DNA of 64,000 bases from Microbacterium immunditiarum. Lineage in GTDB: Bacteria > Actinomycetota > Actinomycetes > Actinomycetales > Microbacteriaceae. A program made the position numbers and the translations under genes. Within the stretch, counting starts at the first letter, position 1; each line of letters opens with the position of its first letter. Shown here piece after piece: positions 26,855 to 36,034 of the stretch. Below the pieces are notes generated by a model. The model ran no database searches and had not been told where the DNA came from. It saw only the letters and a program-made list of their open reading frames with translations. Where the stretch lies: contig NZ_JACCBV010000001.1 in NCBI RefSeq assembly GCF_013409785.1, positions 248,001-312,000 on the forward strand, given 5' to 3'.

Positions 26855-27874
26855 TCAGCCCTGGCCGTGCTTGGCGTAGGGATTGATGAGGGCGGCCCGG
26901 ATCTCCTCCGGCACACCCTCCTCCGTCGCCGAAGGCCCGTCGGCCGCCGGGAACGACTCCGTCATCGACATGGGCATGGCGCTGTTGCGGTAGAAGTTGT
27001 TCGACCCCTGGGACGGCTTCCATGTCTGCGCCTCCCAGTCGGGCACGTAGTTGCGGTAACCGCCCGTGTTGAGCTCGACGCGCAGCGAGGAGGGCTCGCG
27101 GTAGTAGAGGAAGTTCTGCTCGCCGATGCCGTGGATCGAGGGACCGTACTCGATCGGGTAGCCGTTCTCGATGAGCACGTCGGCGGCGATGAGCAGTTCC
27201 TCGCGCGTGTCGACCCAGAACGCGTAGTGGTTGACGCGGCCCGCGCGGCTCGAGCCGTCGAGCACGACACCGAGGTCGTGCGACTTCTCGTTCGTCGTGA
27301 GCACCGAGAAGACCGAGATCGGCGCCTCGTCGAGGACGGTGCGCGCCATGAAGCGGAAGCCGAGCACGTCGACGTACCACTTGACGAACGCGTCGACGTC
27401 GCTCGTCGCGACCGTGACGTGGTCGAGCTGACGCGGAGCGCCCGCGACCTTGCTGCGGCGCGACGGGCGGTCGGGGTAGGTTGAGGCGGCGTCGCCCTCG
27501 GTGTCCTTGTGGCGCGTGACGTCCCAGTGGAGCGTCAGCGTGTGGCCCCACGGGCCCGTGAAGCGGTACGCCCGGCCGATCTTGTGGACGTCGACCCACT
27601 CGCCCTGGACGCCCGCGGCCTCGATCCGCTTCGCCGCCTCCTCGAGCGCCTCGGGGCTCGTCGTGCGCCACGCGGCCGTGTCGAGCGAGGGCTCGTCGCC
27701 AGGCAGCACGACGAGGCTGTACGAGTAGTAGTCGCCCCAGCAGCGCAGGTAGACGGCGCCGTCCACGCGGTCGACGACGTTGAGGCCGACCTGGTTGACG
27801 TAGAAGTCGACGGATGCCTCGACGTCCGGTGACGTGATCGCCACATATGACAGATGCGAGAGCAGCTTGATCAT
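26855..27874 (-). CDS. VOC-family extradiol ring-cleavage dioxygenase
   Basis: Two-domain type I extradiol dioxygenase, 339 residues. The N-terminal VOC module is LSHLSYVAITSPDVEASVDF. The catalytic module holds the three Fe(II) ligands: His in QLDHVTVATSD, His in RVNHYAFWVDT and Glu in SLRVELNTGG. It should open a catechol-type ring next to the hydroxyls. First gene of the operon; AAAGGGA precedes the ATG at 27874. The in-frame upstream start at 27919 would place the ribosome site inside the gene and is rejected. Confidence 0.92.
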   Translation of the reverse strand: MIKLLSHLSYVAITSPDVEASVDFYVNQVGLNVVDRVDGAVYLRCWGDYYSYSLVVLPGDEPSLDTAAWRTTSPEALEEAAKRIEAAGVQGEWVDVHKIGRAYRFTGPWGHTLTLHWDVTRHKDTEGDAASTYPDRPSRRSKVAGAPRQLDHVTVATSDVDAFVKWYVDVLGFRFMARTVLDEAPISVFSVLTTNEKSHDLGVVLDGSSRAGRVNHYAFWVDTREELLIAADVLIENGYPIEYGPSIHGIGEQNFLYYREPSSLRVELNTGGYRNYVPDWEAQTWKPSQGSNNFYRNSAMPMSMTESFPAADGPSATEEGVPEEIRAALINPYAKHGQG

Positions 27875-27933
27875 CTTCGATCCCTTTCGGTGAGTCTTCG
27901 GGGTGACCCCGTCATCCACTTTGGTCTGAGATC

Positions 27934-27956
27934 GGCATATCAGGGAATGGCATATC
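27934..27956. promoter_or_regulatory. Direct repeat GGCATATC x2 upstream of the meta-cleavage operon
   Basis: GGCATATC at 27934-27941 and 27949-27956, 15 bases apart. About 60 bases before the dioxygenase start, where a regulator would be expected to bind. The complement reads CCTGATATGCC, similar to CCTGATATATC before the IclR gene at 63438. Confidence 0.4.
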
Positions 27957-27980
27957 GCCTATCCCTCGAATCGACACCGT

Positions 27981-28751
27981 TTATGAATCGGATGCGGCGC
28001 GCACCGTGCGCGCGACGTCCTCGTCGTGGCCCAGCTCGCCGAGGTCGGGTGGAGTCGTTCCGAACGTGACAGCCTCGATCGCGCGGCGCAGCGCCAGACG
28101 CTCGGGACGCTCGAAGCGGGTCGGCGCGATGCGGCGGGCCGCGGCATCCGTCACCGTCACGATCATCTGGTGGTCGCCGCCGTCGACCTCGACGATCGTG
28201 TCGCCGAGAGCCGTCATGCGGATCCGACCGTCGGGCGGAGCGCCGGCCTGCGTCGCCGCCATGAGAGACACCGGAACTCCGGACGCCGACTCGAGCAGGG
28301 CGAGCTCGCGGCCCGACGCGAACGACGCCGTGCGCACCGCCAGCGTGTCGCCGGCCGCCGCGCGCGCCCAGGCGATCGCGTCGCGGAGCGCGGACGACAG
28401 CGGCGACGCGTGGCATTCGACGACGATGACATCGGGCGAGCGGGTCGCCGCCAGGGTCTCCACGACGTGCTGGGCCGAGTCGGACCGCAGGAGCGGGCGT
28501 TCGACGGTGACGGGGCGACCCACGGCGAGGAGAGCGTCGAGGCGATCGACCGGCACGTTCTCGGGCCGCGACACGACGACGCCGAGGGCGCCGTCCGCGA
28601 GCGCCGCCCCGGCGCGGTGCCACCACGCGTCGGTGCCCGCGACGACCGCGATCGCGTCGCGCGGCGACTCGGTGAGCCGCGCGCTCCGAGGGAGCTCGGC
28701 CACCGCGACGCGGTATGCGTCGACGGACGTCCATACGCCGGTGGCGTTCAT
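27981..28751 (-). CDS. Hypothetical partner protein of a Gfo/Idh/MocA dehydrogenase
   Basis: Protein of 256 residues, no family recognised. Alternating hydrophobic segments (AIAVVAGTD, GALGVVVSRPENV, DVIVVECHA) suggest an alpha/beta Rossmann-like fold without a clear nucleotide loop. Residues 90-150 resemble the catalytic half of a dehydrogenase in layout only. Its ATG overlaps the stop of the upstream dehydrogenase (ATGA), so the two proteins probably form a complex or act in sequence. Confidence 0.7.
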   Translation of the reverse strand: MNATGVWTSVDAYRVAVAELPRSARLTESPRDAIAVVAGTDAWWHRAGAALADGALGVVVSRPENVPVDRLDALLAVGRPVTVERPLLRSDSAQHVVETLAATRSPDVIVVECHASPLSSALRDAIAWARAAAGDTLAVRTASFASGRELALLESASGVPVSLMAATQAGAPPDGRIRMTALGDTIVEVDGGDHQMIVTVTDAAARRIAPTRFERPERLALRRAIEAVTFGTTPPDLGELGHDEDVARTVRAASDS

Positions 28752-29779
28752 GCCGCCTCCCCCGCGAGCGCCGCGGCGTCCTTCGCGAGCCGAAGGCTGT
28801 AGCGCACGTCGTCGAGGAGTTCGTCGTATTCGACGGGGATGCCGCTCGCGAGCACCTCGGCGAGGGCGCGCCACTCGGCGACATAGCCGTCGTCGACGGA
28901 GCGCGAGTAGGTCGTGTCGCGGCCGTTGCTCGCTCGCACGCGGACGGTCGCACTACCGGCGTGCACGAAAGCCGGCGGGAAGGTGACGTCGAGGCGGTCG
29001 CGCGTCGTGGTGACCGTGACGCGCCACAGGGCATCCGCCCCCTCGCCGCGCATCACCGTCGTGAACTGCACGGGGATGCCGCTCGCGACGAACCCCGCGG
29101 CGAAGCCGATCGGGGGGACGGCACGCGCGAAGACGACGCGCTCGAGTCGCGGCGCGAGGTCGCGCACGAGGGGCAGGTCGTGGATCGCGAGGCCCGCGAT
29201 GAGCTGACGCACCACGCCCGCGGCGACCTCGGGACGCGAGAGGTCCGGCGCGGGGCGCGCGACGGGGCGCGTCTCGAACTCGGTCACCGCGTCGTGGTAT
29301 CGCGTGTTCGGCGGGAGGGAGAGGGTCACCGAGATCGAGATGACGGGACCCCCGGAGCTCTGCAGGTGGTGTCGCGCCCGACCCCACGCCGGGTCGTAGA
29401 AGTGGTTCGTCCCGACGATGAGCGGCACCCCCGCCCTGCGGCAGGCCTCGACGGCCTCCTCCGCCTCGGCGATCGTCGTGCCGAGAGGCTTCTCGCAGAA
29501 GATCGCCCGCTTGCCCGCCGCGACGCTCGCGACGATCTGGCGTGCGTGCTCGGTGGGCGGGGTGCAGATCGCGACGATCTCGACGTCCGGGTCGGCGAGG
29601 AGATCGTCGATCCCGGTCGAAGCGCGGATGCCGAGCTGTGCAGCAAGGCCGTCGGCACGGCCGCTCCCGGCGTCGCTGATGTGCACGACGCGGAAGTCCT
29701 CCGTCAGTCGTGCGAGCGTCGGCAGATGGAGCGCCGCAACCCCGGGTCCTGCCCCGATGACGCCGACACCGTGAGGCAT
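28748..29779 (-). CDS. Gfo/Idh/MocA family oxidoreductase
   Basis: NAD(P)-dependent sugar or inositol dehydrogenase of 343 residues. VGVIGAGPGVAALHLPTL is near residue 4, VAICTPPTEHA near 68, and the family motif RAIFCEKPLGTT near 90. It differs clearly from the two paralogues at 10827 and 32676. AGGAGGG precedes the ATG at 29779. The gene is divergent from ROK2, and an operator-like site (29795-29817) lies between them. Confidence 0.9.
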   Translation of the reverse strand: MPHGVGVIGAGPGVAALHLPTLARLTEDFRVVHISDAGSGRADGLAAQLGIRASTGIDDLLADPDVEIVAICTPPTEHARQIVASVAAGKRAIFCEKPLGTTIAEAEEAVEACRRAGVPLIVGTNHFYDPAWGRARHHLQSSGGPVISISVTLSLPPNTRYHDAVTEFETRPVARPAPDLSRPEVAAGVVRQLIAGLAIHDLPLVRDLAPRLERVVFARAVPPIGFAAGFVASGIPVQFTTVMRGEGADALWRVTVTTTRDRLDVTFPPAFVHAGSATVRVRASNGRDTTYSRSVDDGYVAEWRALAEVLASGIPVEYDELLDDVRYSLRLAKDAAALAGEAA

Positions 29780-29794
29780 CCTCGCCCTCCTATT

Positions 29795-29817
29795 CTTTAG
29801 CGGAAAGCGTACATAAG
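29795..29817. promoter_or_regulatory. Operator-like site B between dehydrogenase and ROK2 genes
   Basis: TTTAGCG, ten bases, then ATAAG on the plus strand. It matches sites at 31166, 42998 and 51894 with one extra base in the spacer, and sits in a 107-base divergent promoter region. Confidence 0.4.
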
Positions 29818-29886
29818 TCTTCCGGTGTTTGACCATAGATGTGCGAAATCGGCCACTTGAGGCGGGTAGTTGTGTCAGAATCTGCT

Positions 29887-31155
29887 ATGGCCAAAGAGTC
29901 GACGTTGCGGTTCGGCGCACAGACCGACGAAGTCACGAGCCTGTTGCGCATCGTCAACATGGTGCGCACGCACGAAGCCTCCACCCGGCCCGAAATCGGC
30001 CGCTCAACGGGTCTCGGACGCGGAGTCGTGACGCAGCGGGTCGACCAGGCGATCGCGATGGGCTTCCTCGAGGACGGTGACTTCGGACCCTCATCGGGCG
30101 GGCGCGCCCCCCGTACCCTGCGCTTCCGGAGCGAGCGTGGCCGCATCATCGTGTGCGCACTCGGGGCGCTGCACATCCACGTCGGCATCGCGCTCCTCAA
30201 AGGAGACGTCATCGACGACGCGCACGGCGCATGGGACATCGCACGCGGCCCCGCCGAGACGCTCGACACGGCGATGGGCATGATCGACGACCTCCTCGCC
30301 CGGACACCCGACGTTCCCGTCTGGGGCGTCGCGGTCGGCGTTCCCGGGCCCGTGGACTTCGCGACGGGCCGGCCGGTGGCGCCGCCGATCATGCCCGGGT
30401 GGAACGGCTTCGAGGTCCGCCGCAAGTTCGAACAGCGCTACGGCGCCCCCGTGTGGGTCGACAACGACGTGAACCTGCTCGCCCTCAACGAGCGCGCACG
30501 CCAGGGCGACGACCACGTGGACCTCATCTACTGCAAGATCGGCACCGGCATCGGTGCGGGGCTCCTCTCGCAGGGGCGTCTGCACCGGGGCGCCAACGGC
30601 GCGGCCGGTGACATCGGTCACGTGCGCGTCCGCGACTCCGACGTCCCATGCCGCTGCGGAAAGCTCGGATGCCTCGAGGCTGTCGCCGGCGGTTGGGCCC
30701 TCGTGCGCGATGCCGAGCGGGCGATCGCCGAGGGCGCGACGGGCTATCTCGCCCGCGCCGTGGCGGACGGCGAGACGCTCACGCCCGAGGAGATCTCGAA
30801 GGCGGCGGAGGACGGCGACGCCGTCGCGATCGCGCTCGTGCAGCGCTCGGCCCGTGTCGTGGGCGAGTCGATCGCGGGGCTCGTCAACATGTTCAATCCG
30901 AGCACGATCGTCGTGGGCGGTGCGGTGCCGTCGGCCGGCGAGATCTTCCTCGCCGAGGTGCGACAGCGCGTGTACGAGCTGTCCCTCCCGCTCGCCACGC
31001 GCGACCTCACGATCATCCAGTCGGCGAACGACATCCGCGAGCCCCTCCGCGGTGGCGCGGAGATGGTGCGCGAGCAGCTGTTCGACGCGACGTTCCCGCG
31101 CTGGTTCGCGGAAGGCCGACCCACGATCGAGTCCATCTTCGAACCGGCCGAGTGA
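29887..31155 (+). CDS. ROK-family transcriptional regulator (ROK2)
   Basis: Repressor of 422 residues. Winged helix region at about 15-75 (TRPEIGRSTGLGRGVVTQRV), then ROK motifs VGVPGPVDFATGR, VDNDVNLLALNE, GTGIGAGLLSQG, GDIGHVRVRDSD and the zinc cluster CRCGKLGCLEAVAGG. The ATG at 29887 is preferred; an in-frame GTG at 29872 and an ATG at 29839 are possible. It lies in the middle of the glycoside island between a dehydrogenase and the fused deglycosidase-like gene, so it is the best candidate for the island's regulator. Confidence 0.9.
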   Translation: MAKESTLRFGAQTDEVTSLLRIVNMVRTHEASTRPEIGRSTGLGRGVVTQRVDQAIAMGFLEDGDFGPSSGGRAPRTLRFRSERGRIIVCALGALHIHVGIALLKGDVIDDAHGAWDIARGPAETLDTAMGMIDDLLARTPDVPVWGVAVGVPGPVDFATGRPVAPPIMPGWNGFEVRRKFEQRYGAPVWVDNDVNLLALNERARQGDDHVDLIYCKIGTGIGAGLLSQGRLHRGANGAAGDIGHVRVRDSDVPCRCGKLGCLEAVAGGWALVRDAERAIAEGATGYLARAVADGETLTPEEISKAAEDGDAVAIALVQRSARVVGESIAGLVNMFNPSTIVVGGAVPSAGEIFLAEVRQRVYELSLPLATRDLTIIQSANDIREPLRGGAEMVREQLFDATFPRWFAEGRPTIESIFEPAE

Positions 31156-31165
31156 GGGCTTCGCT

Positions 31166-31198
31166 CTTATTCCGCAGATCGACAAAAGCGTGTAGCTT
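31166..31198 (+). promoter_or_regulatory. Operator-like site 1 and -10 box before the fused deglycosidase-like gene
   Basis: CTTAT (31166-31170) through CGACAAAA (31180-31187), 22 bases, followed by TAGCTT (31193-31198) eight bases before the ATG at 31207. The same 33-base layout with a TAGCNT box at the same distance is found before the gene at 51828. Confidence 0.5.
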
Positions 31199-31206
31199 CC
31201 TGTCTC

Positions 31207-32658
31207 ATGCTGCCGGTCCTGCTCCCCGATTCCCTCGCGCAGCGCGACGACGGCTTCGCTCTCCGCATCGCGCTCCCGTGGATCCGCTCGCTTCCGCTCG
31301 CGAGCGTCACGGACCTCGCGGTGTCGATCGACGGCGATCCCGTCGACGTGGTCGTCGCGCTCGGCGGGGAGCGCGTGGCGCCCGCGGCCCTCGTGCATGA
31401 GCCGGGATGGTGGTTCCTCCAGGACCGGCTGACGCTGGAAGGACGACGGGTGCTCCGCCCCGGCGTCCACGACGTGTCGGTGTCGTTCCACCTCGCCGTG
31501 CCCTACCTGCAGGCAGGCCCGGCGGGGCCCCTGACGCTTCCGTTCCGGGCCGATGCGTCGCTCGAGCTGCGGGACGCGGCATCCGTCTCGTCTTCCGCGC
31601 CTGTCCGCGAGACGGGATCGTCCGTCGCCGTCCGCGACCGCGCGCGCGACCCGTACCTGGTCGAACCCGGCGGCTGGACCCTCGGTGCGAGCGCCTTCAA
31701 CTGGACGCCTAAGGTCATCCGCGCGGAGCGCCCGGCATCCGACATCGTTCTCGGCATCGTGGAGGACGACGTCGCCTCGACGATCGAGATCGAGCCGGGG
31801 CAGCTGTGGCGCTCATTCCCCGAGCCGACGGATGCCGACGTCGACACGTTTCGGGAACGCCTCGAGGCGGTGGGCGGCCGCGTGAGCATCGTCGGGGGCA
31901 GCCTCGACGATTGGGCGCTTCCCGCGCGCCGGCGCTCCGACGACGAGCGCCTCGACTTCTTCGTGCCGCAACTGCGCGCGGCCACACGACTCGGGGCCAC
32001 CGGTGTGCGCGTGCCGTTCGGGCAAGCCGATTCCGAGCTCCTCCGACGTGTGCAGCCGGTGCTCGCCGAGCTCGACCTCGTCCTCTACGAGGAGATCCAG
32101 GGGCAGCAGACGCTCGATGTGCCGGCCGTCGCCGAAGCGTTCGAGACGCTCCGTGACCTCGACGATCCGCGCGTTCGCGTGCTCATCGACATCAGCCTGC
32201 TCATGCCGTCGCTTCCGCCGACCTACCTCGCCGAGCTGCGGCGCGCGGGCCTCGACGGCGGTCTCGTCGATCGCCTCGAACGCGAGTGGCGCTCCCCTGA
32301 GACGCATGCGGCGGTCCTCGCGGCGCTTCGCGAGGGCGCCGTCCCGCCCGCCGCGCACACGCTGGTCATGGACCTCGTCGTGCGCTTCGGGCGGTCGTCG
32401 GTCGACGACCTCGAACCGCTGCTCCCCTTCACGCACGCGGTCCACCTGAAGTTCTGGGATCTCGACGACACGGATGGCCGCGTCTCCCAGCCCATCGCCG
32501 ACATCGGCGCGGCACTCCGCCGCGTCGGCTTCACCGGCTCCCTCACGAGCGAGTGGGGCGGGCACGAATGGCTGCCCGACGACCCCGCGACCATGACCCG
32601 CGCGCACCTCGCGCTCGCGCGCGAGGCGCTGGCCGCAGCATCCGTCACGGCGCGCTGA
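31207..32658 (+). CDS. Fused C-glycoside deglycosidase-like protein (beta domain + TIM barrel), type 1
   Basis: A 483-residue fusion. Residues 1-120 resemble the small DUF6379-type beta subunit (LPWIRSLPLASV near 23, FHLAVPYLQ near 94). A linker rich in Ser/Ala follows. From about 155 a sugar-isomerase-type TIM barrel has metal ligands Glu in LYEEIQG (near 295), Asp in VLIDIS (328), His in AVHLKFWD (413) and Glu in TSEWGG (449). In known enzymes the two parts are separate subunits that cleave C-glycosides after C3 oxidation. The barrel is divergent from the other copies, so the substrate may be different. Confidence 0.78.
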   Translation: MLPVLLPDSLAQRDDGFALRIALPWIRSLPLASVTDLAVSIDGDPVDVVVALGGERVAPAALVHEPGWWFLQDRLTLEGRRVLRPGVHDVSVSFHLAVPYLQAGPAGPLTLPFRADASLELRDAASVSSSAPVRETGSSVAVRDRARDPYLVEPGGWTLGASAFNWTPKVIRAERPASDIVLGIVEDDVASTIEIEPGQLWRSFPEPTDADVDTFRERLEAVGGRVSIVGGSLDDWALPARRRSDDERLDFFVPQLRAATRLGATGVRVPFGQADSELLRRVQPVLAELDLVLYEEIQGQQTLDVPAVAEAFETLRDLDDPRVRVLIDISLLMPSLPPTYLAELRRAGLDGGLVDRLEREWRSPETHAAVLAALREGAVPPAAHTLVMDLVVRFGRSSVDDLEPLLPFTHAVHLKFWDLDDTDGRVSQPIADIGAALRRVGFTGSLTSEWGGHEWLPDDPATMTRAHLALAREALAAASVTAR

Positions 32659-32675
32659 AGGCGAACGTCTGCCTC

Positions 32676-33878
32676 CTATCGGGTCGCGCGCGCGTCCAGT
32701 CGCACCCAGATCGAGTCGTTCGCCGAACTCTCCTCCACGGCCGCGAGCACGCGCTGCACGCCGAGGCCGTCGGCGAAGGTGGGGTGCGGGTCGGTCCCGG
32801 CGATGATGCCCTCGACGAGATCCTTGGCCTGGTGGACGAAGCCGTGCTCATACCCGAGCATGTGCCCGGCCGGCCACCACGCCGACACGTACGGGTGAGC
32901 ACCCTCCGTCACGAGGATCTTCGTGAATCCCTGCCGGTCACCCGGGGCCGTGCGGTCGTAGAACTGCAGCGTGTTGAGGTCCTCCAGCTCGAACGCGAGC
33001 GCGCCCTGGTCGCCGGAGACCTCGATCGTGAGCCCGTTCTTCCGGCCGGTCGCGAACCGCGTCGCCTCGAACGACGCGAGCGCGCCGCTCTCGAGCCGTC
33101 CGGTGAAGACGGCGACGTCGTCGACGGTCACCTCGCCGTACCCCTCGGCCGCCGTGCCCGCGAGGCCGGACCCGGACCCGAGCAGCGGGCGCTCCTTCAC
33201 GATCGTGTCGACCGTCCCCGAGACGGCGGCGACGGACTGACCCGTGACGAACTGGGTCATGTCGATGATGTGCGCACCGATATCGCCCAACGCACCCGAA
33301 CCCGCGCGCTCCTTCTGCAGGCGCCACGCCAACGGCATCTGCGGGTCGACCAGCCAGTCCTGCCGGTACGCGGCGCGCACCTGCTGCACCGTGCCGATGG
33401 CGCCCTGCGCGATGAGGTCGCGCATGAACGTCACCGCCGGCACCCGGCGATAGGTGAAGCCGACGACAGCGCGCTGCCCGCGCCCACGGGCGCGCCCCGC
33501 GGCATCCGCCATCGCCTCCGCCTCGGCCACCGTGTTCGCGAGCGGCTTCTCGCACAGCACGTGCTTGCCTGCCTCCAGCGCCGCGATCGCGATCTCGGCG
33601 TGCGAATCACCCGGCGTCACGATGTCGACGATGTCGATGTCGTCGCGGGCGACCACCTCGCGCCAGTCGGTGGCCGACTCGGCCCACCCCCAGTGCGCGG
33701 CGGCCTCGGCGACGGCATCCGCATTCCGTCCGACGACCACCGTCATCTCGACGTCGGCCGGAAGGTCGAACACGGCCGGCGCCTGCCGCCATCCGACCGA
33801 ATGGGCGGCTCCCATGAAGCCGTGTCCGATCATGGCGACACGGAGCGTGGCCCTCCCGGGCAGGTCGTCAGCTGTCAA
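32676..33878 (-). CDS. Gfo/Idh/MocA family oxidoreductase (copy 2)
   Basis: NAD(P)-dependent dehydrogenase of 400 residues, [16 protein letters not shown] near 16 and [11 protein letters not shown] near 95. Last gene of the deglycosidase operon. It is nearly identical over most of its length to the enzyme at 10827-12044, including a 125-base block without any difference and an 83-base block (33247-33329 against 11410-11492). The same chemistry is therefore expected, probably redox at a glycosidic or keto-sugar carbon. The termini and a few loops differ. Confidence 0.92.
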   Translation of the reverse strand: MTADDLPGRATLRVAMIGHGFMGAAHSVGWRQAPAVFDLPADVEMTVVVGRNADAVAEAAAHWGWAESATDWREVVARDDIDIVDIVTPGDSHAEIAIAALEAGKHVLCEKPLANTVAEAEAMADAAGRARGRGQRAVVGFTYRRVPAVTFMRDLIAQGAIGTVQQVRAAYRQDWLVDPQMPLAWRLQKERAGSGALGDIGAHIIDMTQFVTGQSVAAVSGTVDTIVKERPLLGSGSGLAGTAAEGYGEVTVDDVAVFTGRLESGALASFEATRFATGRKNGLTIEVSGDQGALAFELEDLNTLQFYDRTAPGDRQGFTKILVTEGAHPYVSAWWPAGHMLGYEHGFVHQAKDLVEGIIAGTDPHPTFADGLGVQRVLAAVEESSANDSIWVRLDARATR

Positions 33879-33916
33879 CGTCGTTTCCTCTCACTTCGGG
33901 TGGGGCCGTGCGCGGG

Positions 33917-34786
33917 TCAGCCTTCGCGGTTGTAGTACGGCCAGGGCAGGAACCTGCGTTCGCCGCGGCGGTCGGGGCCGGTGAGCGTCACCTCGCCGGT
34001 CGCCGCCCACTCGACGCCGCGGGGGAACATCCGGATGAACTCGATGCGCCGGAACGTGTCGATGTCGTGTCCGATCGTGATCGTGAACGAGCGGCCTTCG
34101 CCGTACTCGTTGATCCACGCGATCGGCTGGTCCGTGTTCATGCCCGGCAGCGCCGCCAGACCCTCCTCGGGAATGGCGACCGGGTAGTGCGACATCGGCC
34201 ACATCGGCGCGTTCTCGTACGACTCGAGGTCGTCGAACGTCGTGAGCAGCACCTGTGCGCCGTCGAGGATCTCGACACCGGTGAGGATGTCGTCGCCGGT
34301 CACGGTCCAGCGGGCGCTGATCCCCTCGGTGATCGGATGCCGCGGCTCGACGGTGTCGAGCTGGGCCTCGCCCCACGGCCGTGGCCTGAGCCCGCCTGCG
34401 ACGGTCATGCGCGAGCCGCGCATGATGTTGTACTCGTCCGGATGGCCCCAGTCGTCCTCCTGCGCGGCGGAGCCATGGAACCACACGATGCCCTTGCCCT
34501 CGTCGTGCACGAAGCGCAGGAGCGCGGCATCCGTCTCGGCTCCGAACCCGACCGCCTTGTCGAAGTATCCGTCGCGACCCTCGAAGACGACGATGACGAC
34601 GTCGTACTTGTCGATCACAGCGGCGCCGAGCCCGCGCGGATCCTCCACGACCCGCACACGGAACCGGCCCGTGTCTTCGAGCAGCGTCGTGATCCACTGG
34701 TTGTGCTGACGGAAGCTGCGGAACTCGTTGTCGTGCTCGCGGGTCATGTGGCCCGAGAGGATGAGGACGTCGAGGCGATCGCTCAT
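33917..34786 (-). CDS. ThuA domain protein
   Basis: ThuA-like protein (PF06283, class I glutamine amidotransferase-like fold) of 289 residues: DVLILSGHMTREHDNEFRSF at the N-terminus, YDVVIVVFEGRDGYF, GIVWFHGSAAQED and GEGRSFTITIGHDIDTFR. ThuA accompanies Gfo/Idh/MocA enzymes in trehalose and other 3-keto-disaccharide routes. Position between the beta subunit and the dehydrogenase fits handling of a 3-keto-sugar. The catalytic Cys of true amidotransferases is not seen, as usual for ThuA. Confidence 0.88.
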   Translation of the reverse strand: MSDRLDVLILSGHMTREHDNEFRSFRQHNQWITTLLEDTGRFRVRVVEDPRGLGAAVIDKYDVVIVVFEGRDGYFDKAVGFGAETDAALLRFVHDEGKGIVWFHGSAAQEDDWGHPDEYNIMRGSRMTVAGGLRPRPWGEAQLDTVEPRHPITEGISARWTVTGDDILTGVEILDGAQVLLTTFDDLESYENAPMWPMSHYPVAIPEEGLAALPGMNTDQPIAWINEYGEGRSFTITIGHDIDTFRRIEFIRMFPRGVEWAATGEVTLTGPDRRGERRFLPWPYYNREG

Positions 34787-34805
34787 GGCGCCGTCACACC
34801 GCCCG

Positions 34806-35222
<417 letters not shown>

Positions 35223-35231
35223 GGCGGTTCC

Positions 35232-36014
35232 TTACGCGAAGGTGTCGATGAAGTGCTCGTGCGGCACCGGCGGGACCGGCTCGAGCTTCTGCACCGTCTC
35301 GGGGCTGTAGGGGTGGTTCGTCGACGGCACGGGCGCATCTGCCGGCGGCATGAACACGGGCTTGCCGTCTTCGCCGAAGTACATGAGGTCCAGGTCGAAC
35401 GCACCCTGGTTCTTCCGGCCGAAGCTCACCCAGTTCTCCTCGAAGGGAGCGCGCGCGAGCTCGTAGCAGCGGAACTTCCAGATCTTCCACTCGCCGTCCT
35501 GCTTGAGGAAGTCGATGCCGTACTTGCACCAGACCCAGTGCGCCCACACCTTCTTGCCGAGCACCTCCTGCGGCGAATACATGTCGGGGAACTCCTTCGC
35601 CACCTCAGGGTCGGTGAGCCCGGACTCCGTCCCCGCCATGAGCCACACGCCCTTCGCCGTCTCGCCGTCTGCGGCGACTTCGATGACGGGCGTCGTCGTG
35701 GCGTGGAGGATGAGCTTGCCCGCCGGCGCAGGGCGGCCGCGGTGGTATGCGGTGACGCTCTCCCACGTCGTGTACACGCCGGCGTTGGTGTAGCGGGCGC
35801 GGATGCCCTCCGTGCCCTCCTTCACCCACAGCGGGATGATCTGCTCGTCCTGGAACGCGTTGTGCAGGTACATGTAGCGGTTGAAGAGGTTCTCGATCCT
35901 GCCGCGGTCTTCGGCCCGCTCCGCGAGCCGTCGAGTTTCGGCGACCTCCTCGCGCAGGCGCGCGACCTCTGCGGCGAGCTCTGCGACGGATGCCTCGGCG
36001 ACGCTGTCGGACAT
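35232..36014 (-). CDS. NTF2/SnoaL-like protein with N-terminal coiled coil
   Basis: Protein of 260 residues. Residues 5-45 (VAELAAEVARLREEVAETRR) form a heptad-type coiled coil, followed by a SnoaL-like cone fold: NLFNRYMYLHNAF, GVYTTWESVTAYHRG, WLMAGTESG, WAHWVWCKYGIDFLKQDGEW and IWKFRCYEL. SnoaL-like domains catalyse eliminations, hydrations or isomerisations on small molecules. It is flanked by an alpha gene and a beta gene, so it probably acts on the same glycoside or its keto product; the exact step is unknown. Confidence 0.82.
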   Translation of the reverse strand: MSDSVAEASVAELAAEVARLREEVAETRRLAERAEDRGRIENLFNRYMYLHNAFQDEQIIPLWVKEGTEGIRARYTNAGVYTTWESVTAYHRGRPAPAGKLILHATTTPVIEVAADGETAKGVWLMAGTESGLTDPEVAKEFPDMYSPQEVLGKKVWAHWVWCKYGIDFLKQDGEWKIWKFRCYELARAPFEENWVSFGRKNQGAFDLDLMYFGEDGKPVFMPPADAPVPSTNHPYSPETVQKLEPVPPVPHEHFIDTFA

Positions 36015-36034
36015 GGGTCTGCTCCTTTTCCCGC

